Shown: in pieces, positions 35,475 through 43,910 of the stretch | How the letters are laid out: each line of letters starts with the position of its first letter | Position numbering within the stretch: position 1 is the stretch's first letter | NCBI RefSeq assembly: GCF_014192225.1 | Contig: NZ_JACHXS010000011.1 | Location: 1-64,000 of the forward strand | Reading direction: 5' to 3' | DNA from: Pseudoduganella umbonata | GTDB lineage: Bacteria > Pseudomonadota > Gammaproteobacteria > Burkholderiales > Burkholderiaceae_D | Length of the DNA: 64,000 nt | Made by a program: the position numbers and the translations under genes | Notes under the pieces: generated by a model | Databases searched by the model: none | Told to the model about the DNA's origin: nothing | The model's input: the letters and a program-made list of their open reading frames with translations, nothing else

Positions 35475-36599
35475 ATGCCCACTGGTTCCCATCTCGATAA
35501 AGTGATCGACAGCGCGCTGGCGCGCCAGCGCATCGTCGGTGCCGTGGTACTGGCCGCGCGCGACGGCGAAATCGTCTACCGCCGCGCGGCAGGCAGCGCG
35601 GACCGCGAGCGCAGCGTACCGATGCGCGACGACGCCCTGTTCCGCCTGGCCTCCTTCACCAAGCCGCTGGTCGCCACGGCCGCCCTGAAGCTGGCCGACG
35701 ACGATACCGTCGACCTGTCGGCGCCGGTCACCGACTGGCTGCCGCAATTCCGGCCGCGCCTTGCCGATGGCACGGCGCCCGCGATCACGCTGCAGCACCT
35801 GCTGACGCACACGGCCGGCCTGTCGTACGGCTTCCTGGAAGCGGCGGACGGCCCGTACCGCCGGGCCCGCGTTTCCGACGGCCTGGACCAGCCGGGCCTG
35901 TCGCTGGAGGAAAACCTGGCGCGCATCGCCGCCGCCCCGCTGGCGTATGCGCCCGGCGCGGGCTGGCGCTACTCGGTGGCGACGGACGTCCTGGGCGCCG
36001 TGCTGGAACAAGCCGCGGGCATGCCGCTGCCTCAGATTGTGCAGCGCGAAGTGACAGGACCGCTGCGGATGCGCGACACGGCGTTCCATGTCGAGGATGC
36101 GGGTCGTCTCGTGACGCCCTACCGCGACGCGAAACCGGCGCCGCCGGCCCGCATGGGCGACGAGGAAGCGGTGCCGTTCATGGACGGCTTCGCGCACTTC
36201 TCGCCGGGGCGGATCTTCGACGCCGCGTCGTATCCGTCCGGCGGCTCCGGCATGGCCGGCACGGCGGACGATTTCATGCGCTTCCTGCTGAGCCTGAGGA
36301 CATCGAACCGGGCGATCCTGCGCGCGGCCGAAGTGGACCGCACCGGCACCGGCGCGATGACCCAGGGCCCCGGCTGGGGCTTCGGCTACCTGGGCGCGGT
36401 GCTGGGCCATCCGAAGGAAGCGCACTCGCCGCAGTCGGCCGGCACGCTGCAGTGGGGTGGCGCGTACGGCCATTACTGGTTCTTCGATCCGCTGGCGGAC
36501 CTGGTCGTGGTGCAACTGACGAACACCACGTTCGAGGGGATGGCGGGCGCCTTCCCGCGCGACGTGCGCAACGCCGCGTACAGGGATCTTATTGCTTGA
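35475..36599 (+). CDS. Cytoplasmic serine hydrolase, class C beta-lactamase fold
   Basis: A 374-residue protein of the beta-lactamase/EstB family. The SxxK motif is SFTK (Ser60, Lys63), the second motif is YSV with Tyr near 166 (the Asn of class C enzymes is replaced), and the third motif is probably WGGAYGHYWFFDP near the C-terminus. No signal peptide is visible, which argues for an esterase or peptidase over a true beta-lactamase. Substrate unknown. The gene stands alone and divergent from the copper operon. Confidence 0.87.
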   Translation: MPTGSHLDKVIDSALARQRIVGAVVLAARDGEIVYRRAAGSADRERSVPMRDDALFRLASFTKPLVATAALKLADDDTVDLSAPVTDWLPQFRPRLADGTAPAITLQHLLTHTAGLSYGFLEAADGPYRRARVSDGLDQPGLSLEENLARIAAAPLAYAPGAGWRYSVATDVLGAVLEQAAGMPLPQIVQREVTGPLRMRDTAFHVEDAGRLVTPYRDAKPAPPARMGDEEAVPFMDGFAHFSPGRIFDAASYPSGGSGMAGTADDFMRFLLSLRTSNRAILRAAEVDRTGTGAMTQGPGWGFGYLGAVLGHPKEAHSPQSAGTLQWGGAYGHYWFFDPLADLVVVQLTNTTFEGMAGAFPRDVRNAAYRDLIA

Positions 36600-36622
36600 G
36601 ATGCATTACCTGATGCCAGGGC

Positions 36623-37165
36623 TCAGCGCTCGGCCTTCCACACTTCGCGCTCGACCAGCACGGTCTCGCTGCCGTCGGTCAGCCAGATCTGGCCATCCTG
36701 GATGGTGCATTGCAGCTGCATGTTCCGCTGTGCCATCTTCTCCAGCGCAGCGGTGGTCTCGGACGGCAGGTTGACGACGGAGACGTTCTTCGCCCGCTCG
36801 ATCTTGTTGGCGATGTTCTTCCACCAGATCGGGCTGGCCGTGCTGTAGCTGTACACGATCACGTGTTCGGCGCGCCCGGCGCCCTTCAGGATGCGGCGTT
36901 CTTCCGGCTGCCCCACCTCGATCCACAGTTCGATCGCATCGGTCAGGTCCTTTTGCCACAGGTCCGGTTCCTCGACGTCGAACATGCCCTTGGTGAAGCT
37001 GAGCGCCTCGTTCGCGTGGATCGCGAACGCCAGCAGGCGCACCATCATGCGTTCGTCGGTTTCCGACGGGTGGCGCGCCAGCGTCAGTGCGTGGGTGCCG
37101 TAGTAGTTGCGGTCCATGTCGGCGATCGACAGTTCCGCCTTGTAGATTGTTGCCTTGAGTGCCAT
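36623..37165 (-). CDS. yaeQ: YaeQ family protein
   Basis: A 180-residue soluble protein matching YaeQ over its full length: MALKATIYKAELSIADMDRN at the start, HPSETDERMMVRLLAFA, EPDLWQKDLTDAIELWIEVG and YSYSTASPIWWKNI. The fold is a variant PD-(D/E)XK nuclease, but activity has not been shown for most members. It lies 10 bp downstream of purU on the same strand and is likely co-transcribed. Confidence 0.95.
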   Translation of the reverse strand: MALKATIYKAELSIADMDRNYYGTHALTLARHPSETDERMMVRLLAFAIHANEALSFTKGMFDVEEPDLWQKDLTDAIELWIEVGQPEERRILKGAGRAEHVIVYSYSTASPIWWKNIANKIERAKNVSVVNLPSETTAALEKMAQRNMQLQCTIQDGQIWLTDGSETVLVEREVWKAER

Positions 37166-37175
37166 TGATACAGTC

Positions 37176-38042
37176 TTATTTGAAAATCACGGTGCGGTGT
37201 TCGTTCGGCAGCACGCGGTGCTCGACGAACCATTTGACGGCGCGCGCCAGCACCACGCATTCCACGTCGCGGCCGATGGCGGACAGCGTTTCCGCATCCA
37301 TCGAATGGTCGACGCGTTCCACGTCCTGCTCGATGATCGGACCTTCGTCCAGGTCGCCCGTGACGAAATGGGCGGTGGCGCCGATCAGTTTCACGCCGCG
37401 CTGGTGCGCCTGCGCATACGGCCGGGCGCCCTTGAAGCTGGGCAGGAACGAGTGGTGGATGTTGATCGCCTTGCCCTTCAGCCGCGCACACAGCGATGGC
37501 GACAGGATCTGCATATAACGGGCCAGCACCACCAGGTCGATGTCGTGCGACTCCACCAGGTCGATGATGCGTGCTTCCTGCGCCAGCTTGGCGCTTTCCG
37601 GCGCGCCCGCGGCCAGGGGCAGGTGGTGGAACGGGATGTTGTAGCTGGCCGCCAGCTGGTAGAAATCCATGTGGTTCGACACGATGGCCGGGATCTCGAC
37701 GGGCAGCAGGCCGCTCTTGTAGCGGAACAGCAGGTCGTTCAGGCAATGGCCGATCTTCGACACCATCAGCAGCACGCGCGGCTTGCGGTGCGCATCGTGC
37801 AGGTGCCATTCCAGGCGCAGCGTGTCGGCCAGTTCGGCGAATTCGGCACGCAGCACGGCATCGCCCACCGCCGCATCCTCGGCGGCGAAGTGCACGCGCA
37901 TGAAGAACTTGCACGTTTCCTGGTCGCCGAACTGGGCGGAATCGATGATGTTACAGCCGTGCTCGGCAAGAAAACCGGACACGCGGTGCACGATGCCGCG
38001 CTGGTCCGGGCAGGAAAGCGTGAGGATGTATTCGGGATGCAT
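37176..38042 (-). CDS. purU: Formyltetrahydrofolate deformylase
   Basis: A 288-residue enzyme that hydrolyses 10-formyltetrahydrofolate to formate and tetrahydrofolate, balancing one-carbon pools. An N-terminal ACT domain (residues about 5-80, LTLSCPDQRGIVHRVSGFL) is followed by the formyltransferase-like domain with the catalytic triad in INIHHSFLPSFKG (His) and TAHFVTGDLDEGPIIEQ (Asp), ending in RTVIFK. Length is normal. An upstream start would add about 57 unconserved residues, so the ATG at 38042 is preferred. Confidence 0.96.
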   Translation of the reverse strand: MHPEYILTLSCPDQRGIVHRVSGFLAEHGCNIIDSAQFGDQETCKFFMRVHFAAEDAAVGDAVLRAEFAELADTLRLEWHLHDAHRKPRVLLMVSKIGHCLNDLLFRYKSGLLPVEIPAIVSNHMDFYQLAASYNIPFHHLPLAAGAPESAKLAQEARIIDLVESHDIDLVVLARYMQILSPSLCARLKGKAINIHHSFLPSFKGARPYAQAHQRGVKLIGATAHFVTGDLDEGPIIEQDVERVDHSMDAETLSAIGRDVECVVLARAVKWFVEHRVLPNEHRTVIFK

Positions 38043-38280
38043 GATGAGTAGGGAGCTGTTGGGCTGAGGTCGGTTCTGGCTGGAGTCGGCCGGAGCCGGC
38101 GCAAGAGCGCTATTGTCGCACGAACGGCAGAGCATACCAATATGGCAAGAGCGCGCCTGCCTTATGGCGCCAGGCATATACTGGATCGCAGGTAACAGGC
38201 AGCCGCCGCGCAACGCATCGGCCGATGCACTCGACCAGACCCTTGCGCGGCATCTTCATCACATAACAGGAGAGCCACCC

Positions 38281-38886
38281 ATGACCACCAACATCAACGA
38301 TCCGGTGCCGATGCCGAGCAGCGCCGACCACCCCGCCATCGACATGCCGCGCAGCCAGAATACGCAGGCCAAGGATGCCGTCGCCCTGCTCACCGCCGAC
38401 CATGACAAGGTCAAGCAGCTGTTCCGTGAATACGAGCGGCTGCAGAACATCGGCGACATCAGCCTGAAGGCCGACCTGGCCCTGCAGATCTGCATGGAGC
38501 TGGAAATCCACACGATGATCGAGGAGGAAATCTTCTATCCGGCCGTGCGCAGCGAAACCGGCGATGAAAAGATGGTGCAGGAAGCCATCCAGGAGCACGC
38601 CGAGGCGAAAGAGCTGATCGCCCATATCCAGGGCATGTCCGGCGACGATCCGGACCTCGACAGCACCATCGCCATGCTGCGCAAGGCGATCGAACACCAT
38701 GTAGAGGAAGAAGAGCAGGAAATGTTCACGCAGGCGCGCCAGGGCGGCGCGGACCTGATGTCGCTGTGCGAACAGCTGGCCGACCGCAAGGAGCAGCTGG
38801 AGCACGACATGGGCGCCCGCCCGTTGCGCAGCGGCACGCGCGAAGCCGTCGGCGAACGCTCCGCCATCGGCAAGGCCGATTCCTGA
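38281..38886 (+). CDS. Hemerythrin/HHE-domain protein
   Basis: A 201-residue cytoplasmic protein with an HHE cation-binding four-helix bundle: LLTADHDKVKQLFREYERL, ICMELEIHTMIEEEIFYPAV, IQEHAEAKELIAHIQ and IEHHVEEEEQEMFTQA. The His/Glu pattern fits a di-iron site that binds oxygen or buffers iron. AACAGGAGAG precedes the ATG. It is the first gene of a stress-flavoured stretch with the KGG protein and Dps. N- and C-terminal 30 residues are low-complexity. Confidence 0.88.
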   Translation: MTTNINDPVPMPSSADHPAIDMPRSQNTQAKDAVALLTADHDKVKQLFREYERLQNIGDISLKADLALQICMELEIHTMIEEEIFYPAVRSETGDEKMVQEAIQEHAEAKELIAHIQGMSGDDPDLDSTIAMLRKAIEHHVEEEEQEMFTQARQGGADLMSLCEQLADRKEQLEHDMGARPLRSGTREAVGERSAIGKADS

Positions 38887-39010
38887 ACGATCGCCGGAAC
38901 TTACGCGACGGCCTCCTCCTCTAACCACACGAAGCGGCCGACCTTGCCGCTTCGGCACCCGGGCCGGTGGCCCGGCTTCGATGCATCGATTCAGTTGAAC
39001 CGGCCGGTCT

Positions 39011-39134
39011 GATTCGTTAGATCTGATTCGTCAGCTTCGATTCGTCAGCTTCGATTCGTCAGCTTCGATTCGTCAACTTCGATTCGTCAGCTCCGATTCG
39101 TCAGCTTGATTCGTCAGCTCGATTCGTCAGCGCC
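39011..39134. repeat. 14-bp tandem repeat, nine copies (GATTCGTCAGCTTC)
   Basis: Consecutive units start at 39011, 39025, 39039, 39053, 39067, 39081, 39095, 39108 and 39121. Most are 14 bp and two are 13 bp. The array fills the gap between the hemerythrin gene and the KGG gene and stops 58 bp before the KGG start. It is not coding: the 13-bp units break frame. Confidence 0.9.
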
Positions 39135-39192
39135 GATCCTGTTCTGCCGATTCGATGCCTGGATTCGATCCTTAGAGTGAGAGAGGTGACAC

Positions 39193-39546
39193 ATGGCTAC
39201 AAATCACGGCAACGATGCAGGAACCGAACAGCGATCCGAACCGGGCAAGGGCAACAGCCAGCGGGCGGAATCGCCGGGGAGCGGAAAAACCTCGAGCAAA
39301 CGGGGTTTTGCCGCGATGGACGTGGCAACCCAGCGGATGATTGCCAGCAAGGGGGGCCAGGCCGCCCACCAGAAAGGCACGGCGCACGAATTCGATTCCG
39401 AGGAAGCGCGTCGCGCCGGCCAGAAAGGCGGCGAGGCAGTCAGCAGGGATCGCGAGCACATGGCGGAAATCGGCCGCAAGGGCGGTGAAAGCCGCCAGTC
39501 GGCCAGCCGGCTGGCACGCCAGGGAGGCAAGGAAGAAAAGCGCTGA
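39193..39546 (+). CDS. KGG-repeat stress protein
   Basis: A 117-residue hydrophilic protein. Three copies of the KGG motif (ASKGGQAAHQKGTAHEFDSE, GQKGGEAVSRDREHMAEIG, GRKGGESRQ) define the stress-induced bacterial acidophilic-repeat family related to E. coli YciG and plant Em proteins. Such proteins are desiccation- and general-stress-related. GAGAGG precedes the ATG. Downstream 486 bp contain only a repeat array before dps. Confidence 0.9.
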   Translation: MATNHGNDAGTEQRSEPGKGNSQRAESPGSGKTSSKRGFAAMDVATQRMIASKGGQAAHQKGTAHEFDSEEARRAGQKGGEAVSRDREHMAEIGRKGGESRQSASRLARQGGKEEKR

Positions 39547-39658
39547 CCCCGTCGACCGCCGCGCCGGCGCATCCACATCACGGCGGGCCGGGGGCATATC
39601 CCCGGCACCGCCGATTTTCCGGATCTCTCCTGGGCCCCCGGCCCACCGCAACCGTCCC

Positions 39659-39840
39659 GCGGCTTGTTCTTCTTTCGCGGCTTGTTCCTCTCTCGCGGCT
39701 TGTTCCTCTCTCGCGGCTTGTTCCTCTCTCGCGCGGCTGGCTCCTCTCTCGCGCGGCTGGCTCCTCTCTCGCGCGCCCTGCTCCTGCCTCGCGCCCTGCT
39801 CTTCCCTCGCGCCCTGCGCTTCCCTCGCAGCCTGCTCCCT
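39659..39840. repeat. C/T-rich degenerate tandem repeat of 18-20 bp
   Basis: Units of the type gcggcttgttcctctctc (18 bp) are followed by 20-bp versions (gcgcggctggctcctctctc) and then further 18-20-bp variants. The surrounding 486 bp (39547-40032) hold no gene I can support. A minus-strand open frame rich in ARE and EEQ exists, but the mix of 18- and 20-bp units shifts frame between units, which argues against coding. A TACAAT box at about 39999 and AGAGG before 40033 serve dps. Confidence 0.75.
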
Positions 39841-40032
39841 GCCGCATGCCCCGCGATTGCCCCGCTTATTTTTGCCGCGGCCCGCGCACGCGCTGCACGG
39901 ATTCCCGGCCTGGAATCGGCCTGTCGGCGGGGCTTCTCCCCCTTCCGGGAGTCGTGAAACCTGCCCGCACGGTTCATCACGCGGCGCCATTGTCTGCGAT
40001 ACAATGAATTTCCAAATTCAGAAGAGGCACAC

Positions 40033-40536
40033 ATGAACGACCAGGCAAAAGAGGACGCACTGAAGACGCCGACCGACCTCGGCAACAAAGCCCGCAAGGA
40101 AGTGGCTGAAGGGCTGAACGCGCTGCTGGCGGATACGTTTGCGCTGTACATCAAATGCAAGAACTTCCACTGGCACGTGAGCGGACCGCACTTCCGCTCG
40201 TACCACCTGCTGCTCGACGAGCAAGCCACCGCCATCTACGCGATGCTGGACCCGATCGCCGAGCGCGTGCGCAAGCTGGGCGGCACCACGATCCGCTCGA
40301 TCAAGCACATTTCGGAACTGCAACGCATCAAGGACAATGACGCGCCGTTCGTCGACGCCATCGCCATGCTGGACGAACTGCGTAACGACAACCAGGCGCT
40401 GGTGAAATGGATGCGCGAAGTGCACGACGTGTGCGACGAAGACCAGGACATCGCCACCGCCAGCCTGCTGGAAAACTGGATCGACGAAGCCGAACAGCGT
40501 ATCTGGTTCCTGTACGAATCGACCCGTACCGCCTGA
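40033..40536 (+). CDS. dps: Dps family DNA-binding ferritin-like protein
   Basis: A 167-residue four-helix protein forming 12-subunit cages that oxidise and store iron and protect DNA under stress. The di-iron ligands occur in FHWHVSGPHFRSYHLLLDEQ, followed by YAMLDPIAERVRKLGG. The Lys-rich N-terminal tail (residues 1-20) may bind DNA. It groups with the hemerythrin and KGG genes as a stress set, although each appears to have its own promoter. Confidence 0.95.
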   Translation: MNDQAKEDALKTPTDLGNKARKEVAEGLNALLADTFALYIKCKNFHWHVSGPHFRSYHLLLDEQATAIYAMLDPIAERVRKLGGTTIRSIKHISELQRIKDNDAPFVDAIAMLDELRNDNQALVKWMREVHDVCDEDQDIATASLLENWIDEAEQRIWFLYESTRTA

Positions 40537-40575
40537 TGACAGCGTGCCGGCGCGCATGCCGGCACCGCTTTCCCG

Positions 40576-41445
40576 CTACACCACGCCGACGATCACGCTG
40601 GACGCCTTGAACAGCGCGGTCGCCGGCATCCCGGCCACCAGTTCCAGCTCTTCCACGCTGTCGCGCGTGACGGTGGCCGCGATCGTGCCGCCACCCGGCA
40701 GCGCGATCGCCACCTCCGCATTCACCGCCCCCGGCACCACGCGGGCAACGGTGCCGGCAAGCTGGTTCCGGGCCGACAGTTTCATGATCCGCATGGGCTC
40801 CTCCCCCGTTCCCTGCTCCGCCACCGCGACGATCACCGACGACGCCTTGACCAGCGCGAATGCCTGCACGCCCGGCGCCAGGCCAAGGCTTGCCGCGCTT
40901 TCATGCGTGACCACCGCCACGATGCGCTGCCCGCCGACGATGCGCAGCACGACTTCATCGTTGACGGCGCCGCGCGTCACGGTTTCCACGCTGCCCAGGA
41001 ACTGGTTGCGCGCACTGGTTTTCATGTTCATCACCTGTAGCAGATCGATGTCGCGCAAGTTATCCGCGCCCTGGTTCCGGCCCAGCTGTTCGACGAAGCG
41101 GCGATGCACTTCTTCCAGGCGCCGGAACTGTTCCACCAGTTGCACGCCCCGTTCGGTGAGCCGCGTGCCGCCGCCCCCCTTGCCGCCGGCCAGCCGCTCG
41201 ACCAGCGCCGCGCCGGCCAGGTTGTTCATCGCGTCCACCGCGTCCCACGCGCCCTTGTAGCTCATCCCCACGGCCCTGGCCGCCGCGGTGATCGAGCCGT
41301 GCGCGGCGATAGCCGCCAGCAGCGCGATGCGGTCCGGGCCGCCCAGGTGCCTGCCGCCGGAGCTCAGCCACAGCTTGCCGTGCAGTTCCAGCGGACCGGC
41401 CTGCTCGGGATTCGTCTTGCCGCTTTCGTCGTCCGGGTCCGTCAT
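40576..41445 (-). CDS. modE: ModE molybdate-responsive regulator
   Basis: A 289-residue ModE. An N-terminal winged helix (residues about 25-110, RIALLAAIAAHGSITAAARA, SYKGAWDAVDAMNNLAG) binds DNA. Two TOBE/molbindin domains follow (SARNQFLGSVETVTRGAVND and SARNQLAGTVARVVPGAVNA) and bind molybdate or tungstate. The ATG overlaps the modC stop (ATGA), so it is the last gene of modB-modC-modE. The ModE-type palindrome at 42888-42911 ahead of modB indicates autoregulation. Confidence 0.95.
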   Translation of the reverse strand: MTDPDDESGKTNPEQAGPLELHGKLWLSSGGRHLGGPDRIALLAAIAAHGSITAAARAVGMSYKGAWDAVDAMNNLAGAALVERLAGGKGGGGTRLTERGVQLVEQFRRLEEVHRRFVEQLGRNQGADNLRDIDLLQVMNMKTSARNQFLGSVETVTRGAVNDEVVLRIVGGQRIVAVVTHESAASLGLAPGVQAFALVKASSVIVAVAEQGTGEEPMRIMKLSARNQLAGTVARVVPGAVNAEVAIALPGGGTIAATVTRDSVEELELVAGMPATALFKASSVIVGVV

Positions 41446-42116
41446 GGCGCTCCCTCCGATACGATGGCGCCATCGGCCATCGTCAGTACATGGCCGCCGA
41501 ACGCGACGGCGTCTTCCGGGTCGTGCGTAATCATCAACATCGGAATATCCAGGCGGCGCTGCAGCGCGTCGAGCTCGGCGCGCATGCGTACGCGCAGCGC
41601 CGGATCGAGTGCCGCGAACGGCTCGTCCAGCAGCAGCGCGGCCGGCTCGGCGATCAGGGCCCGCGCCAGCGCCACGCGCTGCCGCTGGCCGCCGGACAAC
41701 TGGTCCGGCAATTGTTGCGCCACCGGCGCCAGCCCGAACGCGTCCAGCCAGTAGGCAATGGTTTCGCCATTGGCGTTGCGCGGCGGGTTGAACAGGCCGC
41801 GGCGCAGGCCGAACGCGATGTTCTGCCGCACGTTCAGGTGGGGAAACAGGGCATAGTCCTGGAACAGGTAGCCGACGTTGCGCCGCTGCGGCGGCACGTC
41901 GATGCCGTTGGCGCTGTCGAACAGCACGCGCCCGGCCAGCTCGACATGGCCGGCATCCGGCCGGGCCAGCCCGGCCACCGCCTTCAGCATCTGGCTCTTG
42001 CCCGCCCCGGATGCGCCATAGATGACGATGCGCTGGCTTGCCGAGGCGAAGCGCGCGTCCAGCCGGAACGTGCGGTTGCCCGAGCGCAGCGTGGTATCGA
42101 CGTGCACGCGGATCAT
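41442..42116 (-). CDS. modC: Molybdate ABC transporter ATPase
   Basis: The 224-residue ATPase that drives molybdate import. Walker A is GASGAGKSQ, the signature is LSGGQRQRVALARAL, Walker B is LLLDEPFAALD and the switch His is in MITHDPEDAV. It is shorter than E. coli ModC because the C-terminal TOBE domain is missing; that role may pass to ModE downstream. Overlaps modB and modE by four bases each. Confidence 0.94.
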   Translation of the reverse strand: MIRVHVDTTLRSGNRTFRLDARFASASQRIVIYGASGAGKSQMLKAVAGLARPDAGHVELAGRVLFDSANGIDVPPQRRNVGYLFQDYALFPHLNVRQNIAFGLRRGLFNPPRNANGETIAYWLDAFGLAPVAQQLPDQLSGGQRQRVALARALIAEPAALLLDEPFAALDPALRVRMRAELDALQRRLDIPMLMITHDPEDAVAFGGHVLTMADGAIVSEGAP

Positions 42117-42787
42117 GGCAGCGCCTTCCGGGGCGGCGCCAGCCGGCTGGCCACCACCAGCACGGCCACGCAGGCAACCGACGTGACGAGCACCAGCAGG
42201 TTTGCCGTATCGTCCTGCCCGGCCTGCACGGCTTCGTAGACGGCGATCGACAAGGTCTGCGTCTTGCCGGGAATGCTGCCGGCCACCATCAGCGTGGCGC
42301 CGAACTCGCCCATCGAGCGGGCGAACGCCAGCAGGGTGCCGGCCAGCACGCCGCGCCATGCCAGCGGCAGCGTCACGCGCAGGAACACTCCCGGTCCGGA
42401 CACGCCGAGCACCCGCGCGGCCTGCTCCAGTTGCGGGTCGACCGTCTCGAACGCGGCGCGCGCGCCTTTCACGACCAGCGGAAACGCGACCACGGCCGCG
42501 GCGATCACCGCCGCCTGCCACGTGAAGATCAGGTTGATGCCGAACGCGTCATGCAGCCAGCCGCCCAGCGGGCCGTTGCGCCCGATGACGACCAGCAGGT
42601 AATAGCCGAGCACGGTGGGCGGCATCACCATCGGCAGCGTCAGCAGCGCATCGAGCAGTTCGCGACCGGGAAAACGCCGGCGCGCCAGCACCCAGCCGAT
42701 GGCCACGCCGAATACCAGGTCGATCAGCGTGGCAAACAACGCCACCTTCAGCGACAGGCCGAGCGGGATCCAGGCATCCGCCATCAT
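42113..42787 (-). CDS. modB: Molybdate ABC transporter permease
   Basis: A 224-residue inner-membrane permease with five to six helices (LKVALFATLIDLVFGVAIGW, LPMVMPPTVLGYYLLV) and the EAA loop near AARVLGVSGPGVFLRVTLP, where the ATPase docks. The start is one of two adjacent ATGs (42787 or 42784) overlapping the stop of a 25-codon upstream open frame. No modA lies upstream, although modA, modB and modC are usually adjacent. Confidence 0.94.
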   Translation of the reverse strand: MMADAWIPLGLSLKVALFATLIDLVFGVAIGWVLARRRFPGRELLDALLTLPMVMPPTVLGYYLLVVIGRNGPLGGWLHDAFGINLIFTWQAAVIAAAVVAFPLVVKGARAAFETVDPQLEQAARVLGVSGPGVFLRVTLPLAWRGVLAGTLLAFARSMGEFGATLMVAGSIPGKTQTLSIAVYEAVQAGQDDTANLLVLVTSVACVAVLVVASRLAPPRKALP

Positions 42788-42861
42788 GGGTTCCCGGAAC
42801 GGTGCATGGCCGAGAGGCCTGCGGGGTCGGCCAGGAAGAACAACGGCAGGCTGCTACGCAT
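42784..42861 (-). CDS. Possible 25-codon leader peptide before modB
   Basis: An ATG at 42861 opens a 25-residue frame (starting MRSSLPLFFLADP) whose TGA overlaps the first modB ATG. It lies inside the mod transcript, downstream of the ModE operator. It might couple translation of modB or be a vestige of modA, but it lacks a strong ribosome binding site (GAGAG only) and any recognisable family. Confidence 0.3.
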   Translation of the reverse strand: MRSSLPLFFLADPAGLSAMHRSGNP

Positions 42862-42887
42862 GAAACTCTCGTGGAAGAAGCGAAAAG

Positions 42888-42911
42888 CGCAATATACACG
42901 ATTATATAGCG
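42888..42911 (-). promoter_or_regulatory. ModE operator
   Basis: cgcaatata-cacgat-tatatagcg is a 24-bp palindrome with one mismatch between arms and the CGCTATATA half-site known for ModE-molybdate binding. It lies 101 bp before modB, in the only space available for the mod promoter. Confidence 0.85.
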
Positions 42912-42986
42912 ATGAATTTCAGTGCTCCCTATCGCGCTCCGGATATAGCGTGGCAACCATGCGGCTGCAACCAGGCGGCGCCAGCG

Positions 42987-43838
42987 CTACGGCAGTTCGA
43001 TGGCCAGCCCGCCCTCCAGCAGCGGCCGCTGGAGGATGTGGTACACCGCCGCGTCGAAGCGCGCCGCGCCGCGCTTCTTCTTCAGCTTGCCGGTGCCGAG
43101 GTAGCACCAGTTGTCGACCAGCTGCTTCTGCCGCAGCCCGCCGGACTCCTCGACGATCGCGATCGGACCTTCGTACGGCCAGCGCCGGACCTGCATGTGC
43201 CCGAGCGCCGCCGCCAGCCGCGCGCCGTGGTCGGCCACGCTTTCTTCGCCGGTGCAGCCGCCGCGGCAGCGCGCGATCTGCCGCGCAAAACACGGCCGGC
43301 CGGGGCTGCCCTTTTCCAGCCCCGTCAGCACCGAGCACAGGCTGGCCGACTGCGCCACGTTCTTCAGGGTTTCCTGCGCCGCCTTTTTCGTGCCGAACAG
43401 GCCGAACAGCCCATCGGTGCGGCCGAAATCGATTTCTTTCGCGAACACGATCTCCGGCCGATGTTCCCTCAGGGCGATCGAGCACATGTCGCGCTGCTGG
43501 CGCAGCTTGACGTTGAAGACGGGCTGGTGTTCGCGGATCAGCATGGCCTCGCGCAGCAGCGCGCCCAGTTCCCCGCCGGTGCGCTCGAAATCGATATGGC
43601 GGGTGCGTGCCAGCATCTGCGCCTCCTCGGGCGTGCGGAGGTGCGACAGCACGCGGTGCCGGATGTTGACGCTTTTGCCAATATAGATCGGCGTGGCGGC
43701 CTCGTCGCGGAAGATGTAGATGCCCGGCTGCTGCGGCAATACATCGATGCAGTCGCGCGGGATGTGGGCGGGATACGTGAACAGGAGTGCGGGATCGGCG
43801 CGGATCAGCAGTCCCACTGAATTGACATGGGTGCGCAT
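42987..43838 (-). CDS. cho: Cho-like GIY-YIG endonuclease (UvrC homologue)
   Basis: A 283-residue nuclease related to the N-terminal half of UvrC. The GIY-YIG catalytic domain spans about residues 38-115 (PGIYIFRDEAATPIYIGKS, NIRHRVLSHL, ELGALLREAMLIREHQPVFN). The C-terminal part has the Cys-containing segment GRPCFARQIARCRGGCTG as in Cho. Cho makes the 3' incision at bulky lesions that UvrC handles poorly. I chose the ATG at 43838 because a longer frame would run into the promoter of the divergent gene. Confidence 0.87.
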   Translation of the reverse strand: MRTHVNSVGLLIRADPALLFTYPAHIPRDCIDVLPQQPGIYIFRDEAATPIYIGKSVNIRHRVLSHLRTPEEAQMLARTRHIDFERTGGELGALLREAMLIREHQPVFNVKLRQQRDMCSIALREHRPEIVFAKEIDFGRTDGLFGLFGTKKAAQETLKNVAQSASLCSVLTGLEKGSPGRPCFARQIARCRGGCTGEESVADHGARLAAALGHMQVRRWPYEGPIAIVEESGGLRQKQLVDNWCYLGTGKLKKKRGAARFDAAVYHILQRPLLEGGLAIELP

Positions 43839-43910
43839 CACGCCATGATACGGCGTGGCAATACGGGCAGGCAAGATCGAAGTACTTTGCTGTGGTACAG
43901 TTTCGCCGCC

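Noticed and set aside
39011..39134. CRISPR array
   Set aside because: The 14-bp units are directly contiguous without spacers and no cas gene is present.
39172..39990. Minus-strand frame rich in ARE/EEQ repeats between the KGG and dps genes
   Set aside because: It overlaps the KGG gene, and the mixture of 18- and 20-bp repeat units shifts frame from unit to unit; no start signal.
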